Below, in pieces: positions 13,301 to 21,948 of a stretch of 64,000 nt of DNA. How positions within the stretch are numbered: position 1 is the first letter of the stretch; the number at the start of each line of letters is the position of its first letter. The notes under the pieces are model-generated. The model made no database searches. It had not been told where the DNA came from and was given only the letters and a program-made list of their open reading frames with translations. A program made the translations under genes and the position numbers. The stretch lies in contig NZ_JAJSSH010000011.1 of assembly GCF_021403115.1 (NCBI RefSeq), positions 79,582 to 143,581 on the forward strand, written 5' to 3'. The stretch comes from Sphingobium sufflavum (GTDB lineage Bacteria > Pseudomonadota > Alphaproteobacteria > Sphingomonadales > Sphingomonadaceae).

Positions 13301-13706
13301 GCTTGACCCAGGGGCCGCCCGTCTCGCTCCAGCCGGGGGAGGCGGCGATGGCGAACTCCAGCCCCTTTGCATCCGCCTGCTTCACCGCATGGCGAAAGGC
13401 GTCCTTCCAGCCATCCGTCATATAGATCAGCCGTTCCGGCACGATCTGCGGCGTCATCAGGCTGGCGTCGAAATTCTGGACGCCGCCGATGCCCATGCGG
13501 GCGAGCCAGTCGAGATCCTTGTCGATCCCGTCCTTCGTCACATTGCCGTTCATCCAGTGCCACCACACGCGCGGGCGGGCGCTTTGCGGCGGGGCGCGGA
13601 AGCCGTCGGCCAGATCGTCGGCGCGCAGCGGCGTGGCGAAGGCGGTGCAGGCCAGCAGGGCGGCGAGACGGAAAGAACGCCGGAAACGGGGGGAACGGGG
13701 GGTCAT
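10344..13706 (-). CDS. Exported GH106-type alpha-L-rhamnosidase-like glycoside hydrolase
   Basis: 1,120 aa with a Sec-type signal peptide (FRLAALLACTAFATPLRAD). The mature start PRVWWHWMNGNVTKDGIDKD is the hallmark of GH106-like enzymes. FAIAASPGWSETGGPWVKP, then GIRALLTDSIEVGASNWTP, mark the catalytic barrel. The C-terminus has beta-sandwich/galactose-binding-like domains (SSFTAPRTARPGAPLWLDLG, WFAPYRLDIAPFV). It should remove terminal rhamnose from plant glycans or glycosides in the periplasm. ATG 13706 overlaps the stop of the small membrane protein gene; the larger open frame to 14402 is a shadow. This is the last gene of the minus-strand cluster. Confidence 0.85.
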   Translation of the reverse strand: MTPRSPRFRRSFRLAALLACTAFATPLRADDLADGFRAPPQSARPRVWWHWMNGNVTKDGIDKDLDWLARMGIGGVQNFDASLMTPQIVPERLIYMTDGWKDAFRHAVKQADAKGLEFAIAASPGWSETGGPWVKPQHAMKKLVWAQADLRGGQRWTGALPVPPSITGPFQSVAYSDPLAGDAPVPAGPTFYGDALVLAYPVVARVLPVPVVTQTDGRPIDAAPLGDASLDSAAAVAKGTPTQPGGLILDYGKPVTVRSASLFIPHARPPFGDPDYRPLLEAETPGGWQRIGALPLTEVATTIAFAPVTARRFRLVLAPNTGPKSPGLGDGAPGATMMNVFARPASDTLAIGDLRLSAEARIDQFEAKAGFAIAPDYNRLSDGTMQDVPTIDAAIDPARVIDLTGHLRPDGTLDWTAPRGSDWRILRLGYSLTGKTNHPATPEATGLEVDKYDPAAVRRYLETYLAQYRDTVGAEWMGQKGIRALLTDSIEVGASNWTPQLVAQFRQRRGYDPTPFLPTLTGALVGSARRSDAFLHDFRQTLADLLADAHYGTIAKVAHEQGLIVYGEALENGRPVLGDDLALRAHADVPMAAMWTYNRGAAPRPTLIGDMKGAASVAHIYGQNIVSAESLTSAFSPWAFAPSDLKRVIDLEFASGVNRPIIHTSVHQPVDDKVPGLSLMVFGQYFNRHESWAEMARPWVDYMARTGFLLQQGRDHADIAFFHGEDAPITALFEQGVPPGIPTRYAYDFVNADILANRIRVEDGELVATGGARYRALYLGGSSRVMTLATLHRIAALVEDGATLIGTKPERSPGLRDDPAAFRALADRLWSGAPVGKGRVIAGTDVEAALATIGLGPDFHITGGAADSDYRFVHRKLADGDIYFVTNRHNRAEKVEARFRVTGRQPELWRAMTGTAEPLSYRTEGPETVVPLDMGAEDAVFILFRKPAAAPARMVVTPSPTPVATLTAPWTVRFQAGRGAPPRIVLPTLAPLDRHADRGVRYFSGIATYSSSFTAPRTARPGAPLWLDLGKVGDVAEVRINGRLAGTSWFAPYRLDIAPFVKAARNTIEVKVANLWVNRLIGDAQPGAQKITFTAAPTYQPDAPLRPSGLIGPVTLLSGE

Positions 13707-14137
13707 CGAAGGATCATCCTCCTGAGCGCGAGGGTCGCGACGGATGCGCCGAGTGCGCCGCCGTAGAAAAGCTTCAAGAGCAATGCCGGGGTCCAGCCGA
13801 TGGGCGGCGGGGCGGCCATCGTCGCCACCCCGGCGAGCAGCGCGCCGAGCGCCCCTCCCCCCATGGCGAAGGCGAGCGCGCGCAGCAGGACGGTCCGTAC
13901 CGAGGGCGGCGCGGCCAGCCTGCCCCGCGCGATCAGGCAGGGCACCAGCGCGCTCATCAGGCAGACGGCGAGCGACTGGGGGATGAAGTCCAGCGCCAGA
14001 CCGCCCGGTGCGCCCCAGTGCAGCGGGCGCGAAGTCAGGCCGAACAGGGCGAGGAAGAAGGCGAGGCTGAGCAGCGCATTGATGCCGAAGCTGATCGCCG
14101 CCTCCCGCCGGATGGACAGGCCCGCGCGGGTCGTCAT
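13703..14137 (-). CDS. Small integral membrane protein, function unknown
   Basis: 144 aa with four predicted membrane helices (about 15-33, 55-72, 85-108 and 117-137), no signal peptide and no recognised motif. It is linked by 4-nt ATGA overlaps both to the upstream alpha/beta hydrolase and to the downstream GH106 gene, so it is surely co-translated with the glycosidase cluster. It could be a half-transporter or membrane anchor; nothing in the sequence decides this. Confidence 0.7.
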   Translation of the reverse strand: MTTRAGLSIRREAAISFGINALLSLAFFLALFGLTSRPLHWGAPGGLALDFIPQSLAVCLMSALVPCLIARGRLAAPPSVRTVLLRALAFAMGGGALGALLAGVATMAAPPPIGWTPALLLKLFYGGALGASVATLALRRMILR

Positions 14138-15057
14138 GGCGCGGTCTTCGTGCCAAGCAGGCCGCGCATCGCCATCCAGTCGCGGAACTGCGGCAGCAGG
14201 CCCATGGTCGTCGTGCCCGGCTTGCCCATGCCGAAACCATGGTCGCCGCGTTCATAGGCGTGGAACTCGACCGGGCGGCGGGCGGTGCGCCAGGATTCGA
14301 TGATCGCATAGCTATGGTTGGAGAACAGCGCGTCGTCATTGGCGATGGCGGCGAACATCGGTGGGGCGTCGGCGGGGACATCACGCGCCAGCAACGGCCC
14401 ATAGATATAACCGATGAAGGCGGGACGGTCGGCCCCCTTCCCCTCCAGCGCGGCGTTCATGGTGGTCATCGCGCCCGCCGAAAAACCGATCATGCCGACG
14501 CGGGCGGGATCGACGCCCCATTGCGCCGCGCCCGACCGGATCAGGCGCAGCGCGGCGAGCGCGTCCTGCGTCGCGCGCGGTTCCGTGATGGCCGGCGCGG
14601 CATTGGGGTCGCGCAGGGACTCCGCCATGCGCTGGCCCATATAGGCGGCGGCCTGCCCGCTGTCCGCCGGGGTCGGGTTGAGCCGGTATTTCAGGATGAA
14701 GGCGGCAATACCATGGTCCGCGAACCAGCGGGCGACCTTCCACCCCTCATGCTCCATCGCCAGCAGCATGAACGCCCCGCCGGGCGCGACGACGACCGCC
14801 GCGCCGGTCGCCTTTGCCGGATCGGGCAGGACGGGCGTCAGGGTCGGCACGGTGACGTTGCGGACGACGAGGTCGGGACCGAAACGCATCCAGTTTTCGG
14901 TGGAGGCCTTCGGGGCCTTAATCGCCGGATAGAGGGGGAGCGCGTTGGGTTCTGCGGGTGCCTCGGCGGGAACCGGGGCTGGCATCTGCGCCGCGACGGG
15001 CGCGGTCAGGAGCAGCGCGGCGGCGAGGGTCAGGCGGCGCAGGGGGATACGGATCAT
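14134..15057 (-). CDS. Exported alpha/beta hydrolase (acetyl-xylan-esterase-like / dienelactone-hydrolase fold)
   Basis: 307 aa with a signal peptide (LTLAAALLLTAPVAAQ). It has the oxyanion-hole region VVVAPGGAFMLLAMEHEGW, the nucleophile elbow GFSAGA, and the late histidine block AYERGDHGFGM. This pattern is typical of exported BD-FAE/Axe-like esterases that take acyl groups off sugars or phenolics. Neighbours are GH1, GH106 and a second esterase, consistent with side-chain removal from a plant glycoside. A clear paralogue lies at 41559-42470. The ATG at 15057 overlaps the GH1 stop by 4 nt. Confidence 0.82.
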   Translation of the reverse strand: MIRIPLRRLTLAAALLLTAPVAAQMPAPVPAEAPAEPNALPLYPAIKAPKASTENWMRFGPDLVVRNVTVPTLTPVLPDPAKATGAAVVVAPGGAFMLLAMEHEGWKVARWFADHGIAAFILKYRLNPTPADSGQAAAYMGQRMAESLRDPNAAPAITEPRATQDALAALRLIRSGAAQWGVDPARVGMIGFSAGAMTTMNAALEGKGADRPAFIGYIYGPLLARDVPADAPPMFAAIANDDALFSNHSYAIIESWRTARRPVEFHAYERGDHGFGMGKPGTTTMGLLPQFRDWMAMRGLLGTKTAP

Positions 15058-16373
15058 AGCGCGTTCCTCCGCGCGATAGCGGCATAGACGGCGGCGCTGG
15101 GCTTCGCCGTACGGGCGAAGGTGACGGGATCGACGCTGTGCAGGCCGAAGGTGGGCTTGTAGCCGAAGATCCATTCGAAATTGTCGAGCAGCGACCAGTG
15201 GCAATAGCCCAGCACGGGCACGCCATCGTCCATCGCCGTCTTCAACTCCGCCAGCGCAGCGGGGATGAAGGCCGCGCGGATGCTGTCGTCGGGGGTGCCG
15301 ACGCCATGTTCGGAGACGAGGATAGGCACGCCGGTCGCGGCATGGGCGAAGCGGACCGCCCCGGCGAGCGAGGGCGCCCATACCTCCGTCCCCGACCAGT
15401 TGACCACCGATCCGGGGGGCGTGGGCAGCCGCCCCTTGTCATCCCACAGTGCGCGCTCATAATTCTGCACGCCCAGGAAATCGTCCGCCTTCGCGATCTC
15501 CAGCCAGTTGCCGTAAAGCTCCTTGCGCATCCGGTCGCGGATGGAATTCTTCCCCACCGCATGATCGTCCATCATGGCCAGCGACAGGCCGACGGGCAGG
15601 TCGGGACGCACCGCCTTGATCGCGGCCTTGCCCGCCTTGTGCGCGGCCTCCAGACCCTGTTGCAGTGCGGGCAGGTCGGCAATGTCCGCCACATTGGCGC
15701 TGATGAACTTGGGGACGCCCAGCCGCTTGGCCGCGGTGTCCAGCGTCAGCTTCTGGATAGCCCATACCGGCGGCGGCAGCATGGGCTTGAGCAGCAGCAG
15801 GATATTGGGTTCGTTGAAGGTGATGACGCTGTGGACCCCGTCGCCCAGCGCGCGGGTCAGCCGGTCGCAATAGCGGGCGAACAGACTGGCGGACTCCGGG
15901 TTGGTCCAGCCGCCCTGCGCGCTGAACCAGCGGGGCGAGGTGAAATGGCTGTAGGTGACGATGGGGGTCAGGCCGCGCGCCCGGCACCCGTCCACGATGG
16001 CGCGGTAATGGGCCAGCATCGCCTGTGAGAAGAGGCCCTTTTCCGGCTCAATCCGCGCCCACTCCACGCCGAAGCGATAGGCGTTGAGGCCGAGATTTTT
16101 GGACAGGTCGAGATCGGTTTCCCACATCAGGAAACTGTTGCAGGCGTCGCGGGACGGCTGGGCAAAGACGGTGGGCTGCTGGTTCTCCAGATACCAGAGG
16201 TCGCTGGCGATATTATTGCCCTCTATCTGGTGTGGGGCCGTGGCGGTGCCCCACAGAAAGCCGTTGGGAAAGGCGGGGCTGGCGGTGGCGCGGCGCGCAG
16301 CGTGGGCGGGCGCGGCCATCATCATCGCGCCGGTCGCCATTCCGGTCGCCAGCAAAGTCCTGCGGTCCAACAT
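15054..16373 (-). CDS. GH1 family beta-glucosidase with Tat-like signal
   Basis: 439 aa. The N-terminus MLDRRTLLATGMATGAMMM is a twin-arginine-style export signal. The barrel begins FPNGFLWGTATAPHQIEGNN, the acid/base Glu is in TFNEPN (E188) and the nucleophile Glu is in ILVSEHGVG (E355; most GH1 have TENG here). The end, CHWSLLDNFEWIFGYKPTFG, is the GH1 signature. It likely hydrolyses beta-glucosides in the periplasm after rhamnose removal by the GH106 enzyme. ATGA overlap with the next gene. Confidence 0.93.
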   Translation of the reverse strand: MLDRRTLLATGMATGAMMMAAPAHAARRATASPAFPNGFLWGTATAPHQIEGNNIASDLWYLENQQPTVFAQPSRDACNSFLMWETDLDLSKNLGLNAYRFGVEWARIEPEKGLFSQAMLAHYRAIVDGCRARGLTPIVTYSHFTSPRWFSAQGGWTNPESASLFARYCDRLTRALGDGVHSVITFNEPNILLLLKPMLPPPVWAIQKLTLDTAAKRLGVPKFISANVADIADLPALQQGLEAAHKAGKAAIKAVRPDLPVGLSLAMMDDHAVGKNSIRDRMRKELYGNWLEIAKADDFLGVQNYERALWDDKGRLPTPPGSVVNWSGTEVWAPSLAGAVRFAHAATGVPILVSEHGVGTPDDSIRAAFIPAALAELKTAMDDGVPVLGYCHWSLLDNFEWIFGYKPTFGLHSVDPVTFARTAKPSAAVYAAIARRNAL

Positions 16374-16419
16374 CCGTCTCTCTCCCGATATGCCTGTGTG
16401 TCTGGTGCCCTGTGGGGGC

Positions 16420-17316
16420 TTATGTGTGTTCGCGCACGAAGGCGCATATCTCGTCAGCCAGCCGCCGGTCGGCGGTGCCCAGATGCATGGGCAGCGAATA
16501 ATGATTATGGCCGGGCAGGATCAGCGCGCGAGGCAAAGCGCCATGCCGCGTCAGCCGGTCCTGCAACAGGCCGAGGAACTCCGCCTGAAAGCGTGGCGGG
16601 TCATGCTCCGCGCAGGCGATCAGCAGGGGCAGGCCGGTCGCCGCCACCGCGTCGCGCGGCATACGGTCTGGGTAGAGGGCGGTATCGCCATAATAGGCGG
16701 TGTCGCGCGGATCGAGCGGGGTGTAGCCATAGAGACCTGAGAGCAGGATGGCGGCGCGAACGGTGCCGGCTGCGCCCTCCCCCGCTTCGTCCCCCGCCAG
16801 CTTCAGAAAGGCCGCGACATGCACCGCCCCGGCGGAGGTGCCGGCCAGTACGATCCGGTCGGGATCGCCGCCATGGTCGGCGGCATGAGCGCGCAGCCAT
16901 GCGACGGCGGCGGCGACATCCTGCGCCCCGGCGGGCCAGCCATGGTCGGGCGCGAGGCGGTAGTTGACGACGACGCCGAGGAAGCCCGCCTCCGCCGCCA
17001 TCCGGCCGACATTGGCGTTGGGCCACTCCGCCGCCGCATCGCCGCCCTTGTCCCCTTTCAGAAAGCCGCCGCCATGGACGAAGACGAGGACAGGCGCCGG
17101 GCCGCCTGCGCCGATGGGCGCGTAAAGGTCGAGCCGGTGGCGCTGATGCGGACCATAGACAAGGTCGCGGGCGGCGGGAGGGATGCGGGCGACCAGGGCC
17201 TGTTGTTCATCATCGAACAGCGCCTTGCACCGGGTCAGCACGTCCGGGCCAAGGTCTGTACCGATGGCGGCGATCGCATCGCGGATCGACGCCGTGCGGG
17301 CCAAGCTGTCCATCAT
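16420..17316 (-). CDS. Alpha/beta hydrolase of the hormone-sensitive-lipase/carboxylesterase type
   Basis: 298 aa without a signal peptide. HGGGFLKGDKG is the HGGG oxyanion motif, GTSAGAVHVAAF the nucleophile elbow, and the catalytic His is in PGHNHYSLPMHL. HSL-type esterases act on short acyl or aryl esters, so a cytoplasmic role on an imported phenolic ester fits the cluster. The start MMDSL at 17316 follows GGGGAGAGG; a longer frame to 17523 overlaps the TonB receptor gene and is rejected. Confidence 0.85.
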   Translation of the reverse strand: MMDSLARTASIRDAIAAIGTDLGPDVLTRCKALFDDEQQALVARIPPAARDLVYGPHQRHRLDLYAPIGAGGPAPVLVFVHGGGFLKGDKGGDAAAEWPNANVGRMAAEAGFLGVVVNYRLAPDHGWPAGAQDVAAAVAWLRAHAADHGGDPDRIVLAGTSAGAVHVAAFLKLAGDEAGEGAAGTVRAAILLSGLYGYTPLDPRDTAYYGDTALYPDRMPRDAVAATGLPLLIACAEHDPPRFQAEFLGLLQDRLTRHGALPRALILPGHNHYSLPMHLGTADRRLADEICAFVREHT

Positions 17317-17372
17317 CCTCTCCCCATTGCCGGGACCGCGCACAGGGGGAGGCGCGCGGTCCCGAACATGCG

Positions 17373-19724
17373 TCAGAAGCGCCCTTCGAGCGACACGCCG
17401 AAGGTACGCGCGGCTTCCCGCGTGCGCCAGTTCACATAACCGCCGTCCGAGAAGGGCAGGCCGAGGATCGCCGAGTTGAAATCGACGTCGAACAGGTTGC
17501 GCACGAACGCCCCGATCCGCCATGCGCCATCCGCATCGCCCAGCCCGACGTTGAGGTTCACCACCTCATAGCCCGGCTGCACCGTGTTGAGGTCGCCCAC
17601 CGCATTCTGCGCCTTGCTGCGGTGGGAGATGTTGGCGGAAGCGTCGAAGGTCAGCGTCTCCGTGATCGGCTGTTCCCAGTTGCCGCCGACCACGACGCTA
17701 TATTTCGGCGAACCGGGCAGAACCTGCCCGGCGGCCTGATAGAGCTGGCCCGCCGTCGCCCCGGCATTGCAGACGCTGTTCGCCGTTCCCGCCTGCACGA
17801 ACACGCCGGGGCAGGCCGTCAGATAGTCGGTGAATTTGGCGTCGGAATAGGTGAAGGAGGCGTTGAACGAGAGGCCCTTTGTAGGCCGGGCGACCATCTC
17901 GACCTCAAAGCCCTTCACTTCCGCGCCACCCGCATTTTCGGTCAGGAATTCCTGGCCGTTGAACACGCTGGTCTGGAGATCCTTATATTTGTCCCAGAAA
18001 CCGTTGACGTTGACGGTCAGCGTGCGGTTGAGGAACTGCATCTTCGCGCCCACGGTCACGTCGTTCACGGTCTGCGGCGCGACCGAGCTTTTCGTGCCGG
18101 TCAGGCCGGAGAAGGTGACGGTCGGGCCGAGATAGCCGCGCGCGTAGGTGGCGTAGAAGAGCAGGTCGCGGCTGGGCTTATATTCCAGGCCCGCACGGCC
18201 GGAGATGTCGGTCTTTTTCGCCTGCCCGGTTTGCAGCGCGCGTGCGGTATAGGGTGCCGTTCCCGATGGCGTGAAGCCATTGGCCGGGGACGGCGCGACG
18301 AAGGGCGCGAGGTCCGGGTCGACATAGGAATAGTTGCTGGCCTCCACGCTGTCGCGCGTCAAACGACCGCCGCCGATCAGGCTCAACGTGTCGGTCAGAT
18401 GATATTTGCCGTCGAAGAAGAGCGCCGCGCTGTCCGACCGGGTGCGGGTGACATTATAGCCCGCCGTGATGGAGACGGTGGGGAAGACCGCATAGGGCGC
18501 GGCGGGGCGCAGGATGGCGCTCTGGCCACCGCCCAGCCCCGTCTCCTGCCGGGACAGGTAGATGCCCGCGATATATTCCAGCGGACGGCCCGACGGCGAG
18601 GTCAGGCGCAGTTCCTGCGAATAGAAACGCTTCGTCTCGCCCTTCGATTTGGCGAAGAATTTGGTGTAGGGCAGGCCGTCGATGGCGTAGGTGAAGGGCT
18701 GCTCCCTGAACTGGCGGAACGCGGTGATCGAAGACAGCGTATAGTCGCCCAGCGTCAGGTCCGCCTGCAACGACACGCCATAATTTTCAACGTCGTAGAA
18801 GCCTGCCCCATCCTCGATGGACTTGTCATTGTGCAAGCCCGGCGTCACGCCCAGCGCGGCAAGATTGACGAAGGGGACGCCCACGATGCCGCCAGGGGCG
18901 GTCTGCGCCGCCGACAGCTTGTTGAGGGTCCAGGTCTGGCCCGGTCCCTTCTGCTTCTGGCGCGAATAATCGCCGATCACATAGAGGGAGAGATTGTCGC
19001 TGGCCTCGAACAGCAATTTGGCGCGGGTGCCGTAGAAATGCTGGCCGCCCCAATCCTCGTTGCGGGTGACGTTACGGATGAAGCCGTCATAGGCCCGGTC
19101 GAAGGCATAGATGTTGAGCGCGGCCTTCTCGCCCAGCGGGACGTTGACCGCGCCATGGATGTCCCGCTCGTTCAGCGAGGCGTAGGAGCCGAAGATATTG
19201 CCGTGGAGCTCGCCCAGTTTGGGCTTTTGCGTGGTGATGTTGATAACGCCGGAGGAGGCGTTCTTGCCGAACTGGGTGCCCTGCGGTCCCTTCAGCACTT
19301 CGATCCGCTCCAGATCGCCCAGGCTGTTCACCGGGCTGCCGAAGCCGACGACGACATTGTCCACCACGAGGCCGACGGGCGCTTCGGAAGCGCTGCTGAA
19401 GCCGCCCAGCGTGCCGACGCCGCGGACGCGGAAGCCCGCGTCATTGGGCGTGGTGCCGAACTGCACACCGGAGAAAGTGTAGGCGATGTTGGTCAGATCC
19501 TTGAAGCCCGTGGCGGCAAGCTGCTCCGCCCCGATGGCCGACACCGCCAGCGGCACGTCCTGCAGGCGTTCCGACCGCCGCGTCGCGGTGACGACGATGT
19601 CCTGATTGCTGATCGTGTCGGCGGCCTGTTGCGGCGCGGCTGTCTCCTGCGCCTGGGCGGGTATGGCGAGCGCCGTGGCGCTGACGCTTGCGAGCATCGC
19701 AATCGAATGATGGAACCTGTGCAT
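17373..19724 (-). CDS. TonB-dependent outer-membrane receptor
   Basis: 783 aa. Signal peptide ASVSATALAIPAQAQ, then a TonB-box-like DIVVTATRR and plug domain (LQDVPLAVSAIGAEQLAATG, IEVLKGPQGTQFGKNASSGV), then a barrel ending in the aromatic EGRF. The plug wording (RLQDVPLAVSA) is that of the sphingomonad receptors often linked to carbohydrate and aromatic uptake rather than classical siderophore receptors. Placed between the cytoplasmic ring-cleavage genes and the exported glycosidases, it probably imports the substrate of this cluster. Confidence 0.93.
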   Translation of the reverse strand: MHRFHHSIAMLASVSATALAIPAQAQETAAPQQAADTISNQDIVVTATRRSERLQDVPLAVSAIGAEQLAATGFKDLTNIAYTFSGVQFGTTPNDAGFRVRGVGTLGGFSSASEAPVGLVVDNVVVGFGSPVNSLGDLERIEVLKGPQGTQFGKNASSGVINITTQKPKLGELHGNIFGSYASLNERDIHGAVNVPLGEKAALNIYAFDRAYDGFIRNVTRNEDWGGQHFYGTRAKLLFEASDNLSLYVIGDYSRQKQKGPGQTWTLNKLSAAQTAPGGIVGVPFVNLAALGVTPGLHNDKSIEDGAGFYDVENYGVSLQADLTLGDYTLSSITAFRQFREQPFTYAIDGLPYTKFFAKSKGETKRFYSQELRLTSPSGRPLEYIAGIYLSRQETGLGGGQSAILRPAAPYAVFPTVSITAGYNVTRTRSDSAALFFDGKYHLTDTLSLIGGGRLTRDSVEASNYSYVDPDLAPFVAPSPANGFTPSGTAPYTARALQTGQAKKTDISGRAGLEYKPSRDLLFYATYARGYLGPTVTFSGLTGTKSSVAPQTVNDVTVGAKMQFLNRTLTVNVNGFWDKYKDLQTSVFNGQEFLTENAGGAEVKGFEVEMVARPTKGLSFNASFTYSDAKFTDYLTACPGVFVQAGTANSVCNAGATAGQLYQAAGQVLPGSPKYSVVVGGNWEQPITETLTFDASANISHRSKAQNAVGDLNTVQPGYEVVNLNVGLGDADGAWRIGAFVRNLFDVDFNSAILGLPFSDGGYVNWRTREAARTFGVSLEGRF

Positions 19725-19778
19725 GATAATCCTCCCCTTATGGCTGGGTTTGTTGGTTCGGCTGGTTGTTACGGCTCG

Positions 19779-20612
19779 TTATTGCTCGTCGATAATCCGG
19801 TTGGTGAGGGTGCCGATGGCGCCGATGTCCACCTCCACCTTGTCCCCCGCCTTCATGTAGAGCGGCGGAGTTCGCTTATCGCCCACGCCGCCGGGGGTGC
19901 CGGTGGCGATGACGTCGCCCGGCGCCAATGGTGTGAAGGCGGAGATATATTCGATGACGAAGGCCAGATCCCAGATCATGTCCGCGATCGGCTGGTCCTG
20001 CACCACCACGCCGTTCAGGCGGGCCTGGACATGGATGGCGCCCAGATCGGCAATCTCGTCCGGCGTCACCAGCGCGGGGCCGAAGCCGCCGGTGCCCACG
20101 AAGGTCTTGCCCGGCGTGAACTGGATATTGTGACGCTGCCAGTCGCGGATCGACCCGTCGTTGAACGCGGCATAGCCCGCGATGTGGGACAGGGCGTCGG
20201 CCCGCGAAACCTTGTGGCAGGGCTTGCCGATGACGATGGCCAGTTCGCCCTCATAGTCGAACCGATCGCTGACGGCGGGTTTCACCATCGGCTGGCCATC
20301 CGCGACGAGACTGTCGGCGTAACGGGTGAAGATGGCAGGATATTCTTTCTGCTCGCGCCCCGTTTCCTTGACATGATCGGCATAGTTGAGGCCGACGCAC
20401 AGGATCTTGGCCGGGTCGGGAATGACGGGCAGCAACACGATGTCGGCGGCGGCGAAGGCGGCCCCGTCCGGCAGTGTCGCCAGGCTGCCGTCGGTCAGCG
20501 CCGCCTTAAGGCTTTGTGGGCCGGCGGGGCTGGCCAGTTCCACGATCCGCGCCCCGTCGAGGCGGCCGAAGCTGGGGGTGCCGTCGGGGCGGCGGAAGCT
20601 GACGTAACGCAT
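19779..20612 (-). CDS. Fumarylacetoacetate hydrolase (FAH) family enzyme
   Basis: 277 aa. KILCVGLNYADHVKETG is the entry to the FAH fold, DYEGELAIVIGK carries metal-ligand glutamates, and GYAAFNDGSIRDWQ the ligand Asp region. GDVIATGTPGGVGDKRTPP is the C-terminal signature. FAH relatives hydrolyse C-C bonds in ring-fission products or decarboxylate/isomerise oxo-acids. The gene follows the VOC dioxygenase with a 1-nt overlap, so hydrolysis of its meta-cleavage product is the most likely job (inference). Confidence 0.9.
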   Translation of the reverse strand: MRYVSFRRPDGTPSFGRLDGARIVELASPAGPQSLKAALTDGSLATLPDGAAFAAADIVLLPVIPDPAKILCVGLNYADHVKETGREQKEYPAIFTRYADSLVADGQPMVKPAVSDRFDYEGELAIVIGKPCHKVSRADALSHIAGYAAFNDGSIRDWQRHNIQFTPGKTFVGTGGFGPALVTPDEIADLGAIHVQARLNGVVVQDQPIADMIWDLAFVIEYISAFTPLAPGDVIATGTPGGVGDKRTPPLYMKAGDKVEVDIGAIGTLTNRIIDEQ

Positions 20613-21520
20613 CAGTGATTATCCTCGGTCAGGGCGTCGAGCGGCTGGGGCTGCCAGTCGCGGCGGTGGCGGAATTTCTGTTCGGCTTCGCGCAGGGCAG
20701 CATTGTCCTTGTCGGACAGGCCCCACTGGTCGATGCGGCCGGCCGGCCAGGTCCAGTCCTCCGGCGCGCCGACCCGATAATCCTCCGCCACCTTCTCCAC
20801 CGCCGTCGAAAATTCGATGACGGGGCCGAAGGGGGCGATGAAATAGGCGAAGACATTGGCGCCGGGACCATGGCGGCCCGGACCCCATGCAGGGGCCATG
20901 CCCTGATCGCGCAGGCGGCCGATGCCGCGCATCACGGCGTCCATGTCCGCCATCTCGAACGCGATATGGTTGAGGCTGGCGAAGCCCGCGCGGGCGAAGG
21001 CGGTGCTGTGGTGGCTGTCGTTGCAGCGCACGAACACCATCGCCTTTGTCCGGTCGGACACGCGAAATCCCAGCGCGTCCTCCGCCAGATGGCCGGTCGC
21101 CTCCGCATCGGCGGCGTTGAACACGACATGGGTCAGCTTGACCGGCAGGTCGGGACCGGCGATCGGCGCGACCTCGCCCGCATCCATAAGGAAGCGCAGC
21201 AGTTCGCCCTCCGCCAGTTCGACGATGATGCCATGGCCGGCGCCGGGATCGGTCGATGTGACGGGCGCGGCGACAAGGCCCGCCGCCGTCACGCTGCGCC
21301 GAAGCTGGTCCAGACGCTGCGCGGTGCAGGTGAAGGTGGTGGAGCGGACATAGGGTTCCGCCGATTCCTCCAGAGCGACCAGATAGGGAAAGCTGCCCGA
21401 CCCGCGCAGATAATGGATGTCCCCCTCCACCGCGGCGGGGGCCATGCCCCAGATGTCGGTGAGAAAGGCCGCCGCCTCCGCAGCGTTGGGCAGGGCAAGT
21501 TCGATGCTGCGCAATTTCAT
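20612..21520 (-). CDS. Extradiol-type ring-cleavage dioxygenase (VOC superfamily)
   Basis: 302 aa with two glyoxalase-like modules (about 1-125 and 135-270). The second keeps a plausible 2-His-1-Glu iron site: His in KLTHVVFNAAD, His in SLNHIAFEMADM and Glu in GPVIEFSTAVE. HHSTAFAR matches the active-site histidine block of type I extradiol enzymes. A glyoxalase or bleomycin-resistance function is less likely because of the two-module size and the FAD monooxygenase and FAH partners. The start at 21520 (MKLRSIELALP) is chosen over 21571, which overlaps the next gene too far. Confidence 0.82.
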   Translation of the reverse strand: MKLRSIELALPNAAEAAAFLTDIWGMAPAAVEGDIHYLRGSGSFPYLVALEESAEPYVRSTTFTCTAQRLDQLRRSVTAAGLVAAPVTSTDPGAGHGIIVELAEGELLRFLMDAGEVAPIAGPDLPVKLTHVVFNAADAEATGHLAEDALGFRVSDRTKAMVFVRCNDSHHSTAFARAGFASLNHIAFEMADMDAVMRGIGRLRDQGMAPAWGPGRHGPGANVFAYFIAPFGPVIEFSTAVEKVAEDYRVGAPEDWTWPAGRIDQWGLSDKDNAALREAEQKFRHRRDWQPQPLDALTEDNH

Positions 21521-21948
21521 GCGTTCACTCCATGGGAAAGACCGGCGGCGGCGATGCCGGCCACGGCGCACGCTTCGTCATAATCGCCGGTGTCTCCGCT
21601 GATGCCGACCGCGCCGATCACCGCGCCGCCCGCATCGCGGATCAGGACGCCGCCGGGGGAAAAGGCGATGCGACCGCCGGTGACGGCGACGACGCTCTGG
21701 AAAAAAGTCGGGTTCTTTTCGGCACGGGCGGCGATGACCCGGCTGTCCGCGCCCAGGCCGAGCGCACCGGTCGCCTTTGCCTGCGCAATGTCGAAGCGGA
21801 ACAGGCTGGCCCCATCTTCCCGCGCGAAGGCGACGGGGTGCGCGCCGGCATCGAGGATGACGATAGCGAGCGGTTGCGCTTCATGGGCGCGGGCATGGAC
21901 GAGCGCCGCGTCGAGGATGGTTTGGGCGTGTGACAGGAGGAGGGTCAT
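21517..21948 (-). CDS. HbpS/GlcG-like small protein
   Basis: 143 aa. The family core is visible: LAIVILDAGAHPVAFAREDG near the start, then AKATGALGLG, and SPGGVLIRDAGGAVIGAVGISGDTGDYDEACA in the C-terminal half (quoted in parts elsewhere; GAVGISGDTGDYDE is the key motif). GlcG/HbpS proteins bind haem or small ligands and often accompany aromatic and glycolate catabolic genes without an assigned reaction. It overlaps both neighbours by 4 nt, between the FAD monooxygenase and the extradiol enzyme. Confidence 0.85.
   Translation of the reverse strand: MTLLLSHAQTILDAALVHARAHEAQPLAIVILDAGAHPVAFAREDGASLFRFDIAQAKATGALGLGADSRVIAARAEKNPTFFQSVVAVTGGRIAFSPGGVLIRDAGGAVIGAVGISGDTGDYDEACAVAGIAAAGLSHGVNA

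Noticed and set aside
13703..14402. Extension of the GH106 frame upstream to 14402 (1,352 codons)
   Set aside because: The extra part lies across the membrane-protein and esterase genes and removes the signal peptide; ATG 13706 with an ATGA junction is far better.
17622..20618. 998-codon open frame on the plus strand opposite the TonB receptor, FAH and intergenic DNA
   Set aside because: It mirrors the receptor and FAH genes, crosses the gap between them, and encodes an Arg/Asp/Gly/His-rich protein without motifs. It is a high-GC antisense shadow.
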